Source: SLNP01 sp964568875 (GTDB taxonomy: Bacteria > Bacteroidota > Bacteroidia > Bacteroidales > VadinHA17). From it: a stretch of 64,000 nucleotides of DNA. The position numbers and the translations under genes are program-made. Positions 60,675 to 64,000 of the stretch are shown here, one piece after another. Numbering within the stretch: the stretch's first letter is position 1; every line of letters begins with the position of its first letter. Below the pieces are notes generated by a model. That model had not been told where the DNA came from and made no database searches. It worked only from the letters and a program-made list of their open reading frames with translations. Location: NCBI GenBank assembly GCA_964568875.1, contig CAZMSH010000018.1:11039-75038 (forward strand), read 5' to 3'.

Positions 60675-61724
60675 ATGAAGCTTTCACAGTTTAGGTACAC
60701 CCTGCCACAGGAACTTATTGCCCTTTACCCTGTTAAGAACAGGGATGAGTCAAGGTTGATGGTTGTAAACAGGCAGACAGGGGCGGTTGAACATAAAATC
60801 TTTAAGGATATTGTCGGATATTTTAATGAAAATGATGTAATAGTTTTTAATAATACCAAGGTCTTTCCTGCGCGTCTTTATGGCAACAAGGAGAAGACAG
60901 GCGCTGAAATCGAGGTTTTTCTTCTGAGAGAATTGAATAAGGAACAGCGTTTGTGGGACGTGCTGGTTGACCCGGCTCGTAAGATAAGAATCGGTAACAA
61001 ACTCTATTTCGGTGAGGATGATATGCTGGTTGCTGAGGTAATAGACAATACCACATCGAGAGGCCGCACGCTGAGGTTCCTTTTCGACGGCACCTATGAG
61101 GAGTTCAAAAAGACATTGTACAGCCTGGGAGAAACGCCGCTTCCGAAGTTCATAAACAGAAAGGTTGAACCAGAGGATGGGGAACGGTATCAGACAATAT
61201 TTGCAAAGCATGAGGGTGCCGTTGCAGCACCTACGGCCGGATTGCATTTCAGCAGGGAATTACTGAAGAGACTTGAGATAATAGGGGTACAGTTTTCGGA
61301 GATAACCCTTCATGTAGGTTTGGGTAATTTCAGGAGTGTTGACGTGGAAGACCTTACAAAACATAAAGTTGATTCAGAGCGTATTATAATTGGCGAGGAG
61401 GCTGCAAATCTGATAAATTGTGCCCACGCTAACCGTAATAGGGTCTGTGCCGTCGGAACTACCGTCGTCCGTACGCTTGAGAGCTCGGTTTCTACCAATG
61501 GGATGCTGAAACCTTTCGACGGCTGGACAAACAAGTTTATCTTTCCACCTTATGAGTTCAGGGTTCCCGATATGATGGTAAGCAATTTTCACCTTCCCTA
61601 TTCAACGTTACTGATGATGGTAGCGGCCTTCACAGGTTATAACCTGTGCTTTGAGGCTTATCGTGAGGCTGTTAAGGAGAAATACCGGTTTGGTACATAT
61701 GGTGATGCCATGCTGGTAATATGA
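60675..61724 (+). CDS. queA: S-adenosylmethionine:tRNA ribosyltransferase-isomerase
   Basis: A protein of 349 residues with the QueA motifs: FRYTLPQELIALYPVKNRDESRLM at the start (family form LPxELIAxxPxxxRDxSRL), NDVIVFNNTKVFPARLYG, ETPLPKFINR, the core GAVAAPTAGLHFSRELL, TLHVGLGNFRSV and NFHLPYSTLLMMVAAF. It transfers the ribosyl part of SAM to 7-aminomethyl-7-deazaguanine in tRNA, the penultimate step of queuosine synthesis. Other queuosine genes are not in the window. A terminator follows 22 bases after the stop. Confidence 0.96.
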   Translation: MKLSQFRYTLPQELIALYPVKNRDESRLMVVNRQTGAVEHKIFKDIVGYFNENDVIVFNNTKVFPARLYGNKEKTGAEIEVFLLRELNKEQRLWDVLVDPARKIRIGNKLYFGEDDMLVAEVIDNTTSRGRTLRFLFDGTYEEFKKTLYSLGETPLPKFINRKVEPEDGERYQTIFAKHEGAVAAPTAGLHFSRELLKRLEIIGVQFSEITLHVGLGNFRSVDVEDLTKHKVDSERIIIGEEAANLINCAHANRNRVCAVGTTVVRTLESSVSTNGMLKPFDGWTNKFIFPPYEFRVPDMMVSNFHLPYSTLLMMVAAFTGYNLCFEAYREAVKEKYRFGTYGDAMLVI

Positions 61725-61746
61725 TATTTATGATTAGATGAATGTG

Positions 61747-61778
61747 AAGCCGGTTGCCTTAGTGCACCGGCTTTTTTT
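61747..61778 (+). terminator. Terminator after queA
   Basis: AAGCCGG (61747-61753) and CCGGCTT (61767-61773) form a 7-bp stem with a 13-base loop and the T run 61772-61778. Confidence 0.85.
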
Positions 61779-61942
61779 AGTTGATGGAAAGCTGTCGGAC
61801 ACCCATCATTTGGCTGCATTGGTCAAAATATGTTTTGAGCATCTGAAAATCTTGTTACCTTTAAATTCCATTTTTCAGGCCCCTTGTGCGTGCAACCTTA
61901 GGGCTCGGAATATGGTCATGTGAATAAAATCTGGCAGTTACG

Positions 61943-61950
61943 TAACTTTG
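61943..61950 (+). promoter_or_regulatory. -7 box for the LamG/HYR gene
   Basis: TAACTTTG on the plus strand, about 115 bases before the probable start; no -33 TTTG seen. Confidence 0.35.
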
Positions 61951-62065
61951 TTATGTATTTGCCGTTGAAATATGATATGTAACTGTTGGTCGACTAAAAA
62001 AAAAAAGAGGAGGGGAGTCGGACAATAGTTTATTATATTGATTTGAGTGCTGATACAGAACGATT

Positions 62066-64000
62066 TTGAGACACGAACCTAACCAATATAGTCTCTTGTG
62101 TTCATTCGGAAGGCGCCTTACTGGTCTTCTGGTGCTCTATTTTGTATGGTTGTCAGCCGGCTTCGCACAGACCGGTCCGGGAGGCGTTGGAAACAGTACC
62201 GATAACAGGCTTTGGCTGAGGGCAGATTCAATTACTGCTGGTGATATATTGTCAGGAAATGTAGCTTCCTGGAGGGATATGTCGGGTAATGGGAATAATC
62301 TTTCACAGGGTACGACAGCCAGGCAGCCAGAATTTAGAACCAATACCCTAAAGGGATTTCCGGTTGTGCAGTTTGACAGGTCCAATACTGAGTTTTTGTC
62401 TGGATCACTTGGAAGTACCCTGAATGCTCCATTTACGATTTTGTCAGTTGTGAGGTTTACTAATACAACTGGTTATTCTTATTTGCTCAATATTGGTAAC
62501 TCCGGTACTAATACAAATGTTTCAATCAGCAGGGACCATACTCCATCTTATAATTCATATTATTGCTATACAGGTGGGGGTGGTTATTATGACGCACCTC
62601 AAAATGCTCTTCCTCCAAATGTAGACAGGATTATAAATGCCATCCATACAAGCGCTGGAGATCATATTCTGTACTTTGATGGAGTCGGTCAGGCTCTTAC
62701 CTCATCAGGGTCGCCGGGAATACTTAATCCGACAAGTGCAATAAATATTGGAAGAAGCTCAAGCGGTACCAACTACATGGATGGATACACACCAGAAATG
62801 ATTGTATTCAACAGGGAGCTAAACAGTGCCGAAAGAAAGATTGTCGAAAATTATCTGGCTGCCAAATATGGACTGACAATACCTCATGATCTATATGATT
62901 ATGAATCGACACATTATTATGATGTTGCAGGAATTGGACAGGAGACCTCGGCAAAAAACCTTGCTGCCAGGTCGGCAGGGATTCTTCAGATCGATGACGC
63001 ATCTGATCTTGGAAATAACGACTTCCTTCTTTTCGGACATCAGAACGGGGCCATTGACAGTTGGTCTGTGAGCGGCGCTCCTTCAGATACCATTCTTATT
63101 CTGCCCCGCAACTGGAGATTCGATCACAGAGGTAATGTGGGGACGGTAACTGTTTTAATAGACTTTTCTCTCCTGCCATCAACTCCGGGAGCTTGCTCTG
63201 AAAGGTATATCTATATTGACTCTGATGGTGATTTCACTTCGGGAGCAGTAAGACATCAGTTAACTAATTTTTCCGGTGACCAATACACTGTTTCGGGTAT
63301 TTCTATAAATAAAGGGGACTATATTACTATCGGAGTTGGGGCGATGCCTGATGCTGATGCCGGTGATGATGACAGTGCATGTGGATTATCATATCAATTA
63401 AATGCAACACCTAGTATCGGAAGGGGTAAATGGACACTTGTAAATGGGGCAGGAAATGTTGTCTCGTGGACTGATACTGATCCAACTACTACTGTCATTG
63501 TTGATGCAATTGGTGATTACACATTTAGATGGACGGAAACAGCCGGTAACTGCTCCGATTCCGATGAGGTTATAATATCATTCGGATTTGATGATGAGGA
63601 TCCGGTCATCATTGACTGTCCTACCAATATAGTCCAGGCCAATGATGCAGGTAACTGTGGTGCAGTGGTAAGCTGGACAGAGCCGACAGCGACAGACAAC
63701 TGCACAGCTTCGGGAAGCCTGGTATGGACGAAATCACATCTGCCGGGTTCGGTGTTCACTGTCGGGACAACAACTGTCTTTTACACAGTTGAAGATGCAT
63801 CCGGCAACGATGCTACCTGCAGTTTTACGGTTACCGTGACCGATGATGAAAATCCTACCATCACATGTCCCGGGGCTGTTACGGGCGTCACCTCTGATAA
63901 TGGCACCGGCGACTGCACCACGACTGTAGTTCTTGGCACCCCTGCTACCTCTGACAACTGCAGCGTTGCGAGTGTAGTAGCCCAGGTAGGAGGCGTTACC
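62066..64000 (+). CDS. Large surface protein with LamG-like and HYR domains (3' truncated by window)
   Basis: The frame is open to the last base of the window. The only start-like codons before the signal peptide are TTG at 62066 and TTG at 62096; 62066 gives a good signal (RRLTGLLVLYFVWLSAGFAQ). Residues about 40-270 contain a concanavalin/LamG-like fold (ASWRDMSGNGNNLSQG, APFTILSVVRF, GYTPEMIVFNRELNSAERK), then a domain with a GIGQETSAKNLAARS motif as in exported Bacteroidota proteins (DUF8202-like in position), then HYR-type beta domains (IIDCPTNIVQANDAGNCGAVVSW, FYTVEDASGNDATCSFTVTVTDD), which start to repeat at the end of the window. Such proteins usually end with a type IX sorting domain and can be very long; function probably adhesion. 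Confidence 0.8.
   Translation, partial: MRHEPNQYSLLCSFGRRLTGLLVLYFVWLSAGFAQTGPGGVGNSTDNRLWLRADSITAGDILSGNVASWRDMSGNGNNLSQGTTARQPEFRTNTLKGFPVVQFDRSNTEFLSGSLGSTLNAPFTILSVVRFTNTTGYSYLLNIGNSGTNTNVSISRDHTPSYNSYYCYTGGGGYYDAPQNALPPNVDRIINAIHTSAGDHILYFDGVGQALTSSGSPGILNPTSAINIGRSSSGTNYMDGYTPEMIVFNRELNSAERKIVENYLAAKYGLTIPHDLYDYESTHYYDVAGIGQETSAKNLAARSAGILQIDDASDLGNNDFLLFGHQNGAIDSWSVSGAPSDTILILPRNWRFDHRGNVGTVTVLIDFSLLPSTPGACSERYIYIDSDGDFTSGAVRHQLTNFSGDQYTVSGISINKGDYITIGVGAMPDADAGDDDSACGLSYQLNATPSIGRGKWTLVNGAGNVVSWTDTDPTTTVIVDAIGDYTFRWTETAGNCSDSDEVIISFGFDDEDPVIIDCPTNIVQANDAGNCGAVVSWTEPTATDNCTASGSLVWTKSHLPGSVFTVGTTTVFYTVEDASGNDATCSFTVTVTDDENPTITCPGAVTGVTSDNGTGDCTTTVVLGTPATSDNCSVASVVAQVGGVT

Larger units (their letters stand above)
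61725..62065. other. 341-base intergenic region between queA and the LamG/HYR gene
   Basis: It holds the queA terminator (61747-61778), a TAACTTTG box (61943-61950), an 11-base run of A (61996-62006) followed by GAGGAGGGGAG, and no gene. A short frame that starts at 61738 runs through the terminator hairpin and is not real. If the TAACTTTG box is used, the following gene has a leader of about 110 bases. Confidence 0.6.

Noticed and set aside
61738..61923. Small frame of 61 codons after queA
   Set aside because: It begins inside the terminator hairpin and has no similarity or ribosome-binding context.

Overview
The window comes from a Bacteroidota chromosome, probably Bacteroidales or a Marinilabiliales relative; the order is inference. 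Support: a TonB-dependent receptor end, a PorZ-type type IX secretion protein, C-terminal type IX sorting domains, many exported lipoproteins, PspC/PadR modules, and repeated TAnnTTTG promoter boxes with little Shine-Dalgarno signal. A run of exactly 100 N (18252-18351), bordered on both sides by the same 55 bases, marks it as a scaffolded draft assembly or MAG.

Layout. 1-2.1 kb: 3' end of a TonB-dependent receptor and a DUF1338 dioxygenase. 2.1-5.0 kb: accessory island with a Cys/Trp-rich exported peptide, a six-bladed beta-propeller lipoprotein and a membrane-anchored thioredoxin-like protein, flanked by a TyrRS 3' remnant, a homopolymer-containing promoter and two copies of a structured repeat. 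5.0-11.5 kb: TetR-TolC-MFP-RND efflux operon. 11.6-15.5 kb: an outer-membrane barrel protein and a PspC-PadR-PspC envelope-stress operon with a clear dyad at its promoter. 15.7-18.25 kb: SDR-pabA divergent from pabB (folate branch). 18.6-24.2 kb: oxidoreductase, large exported protein, methyltransferase and glycosyltransferase. 24.4-34.8 kb: tricorn-type protease, rhomboid, S9 peptidase, GH127-type glycosidase, sugar isomerase-like protein and SDR. 34.8-38.8 kb: small barrel protein, cell-wall amidase with sorting domain, PD40 propeller. 39-44 kb: tRNA-Asn, PfkB kinase, second S9 peptidase, serine hydrolase. 44.4-50.4 kb: M16 protease, deoxynucleoside kinase, GH3-like protein, RecO. 50.5-56.8 kb: two paralogous class III adenylate cyclases around porZ-rdgB. 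56.8-61.7 kb: ilvE and an ftsX-DUF3098-uppP-truB-queA cluster. 62.1 kb to the end: start of a large LamG/HYR surface protein that runs off the window.

The most interesting signals are: (a) a soluble adenylate cyclase fused to an HD domain whose motifs look like cyclic-nucleotide phosphodiesterases, next to a membrane paralogue whose HD domain has lost its metal ligands; (b) the Cys-rich peptide / propeller / thioredoxin cassette with a 12-base homopolymer in its predicted promoter spacer; (c) a possible very small structured RNA beside it; (d) two families of short-period intergenic repeats (7 bp and about 10 bp) shared by many unrelated gaps.

All family assignments were made by reading motifs; no database search or folding program was run.
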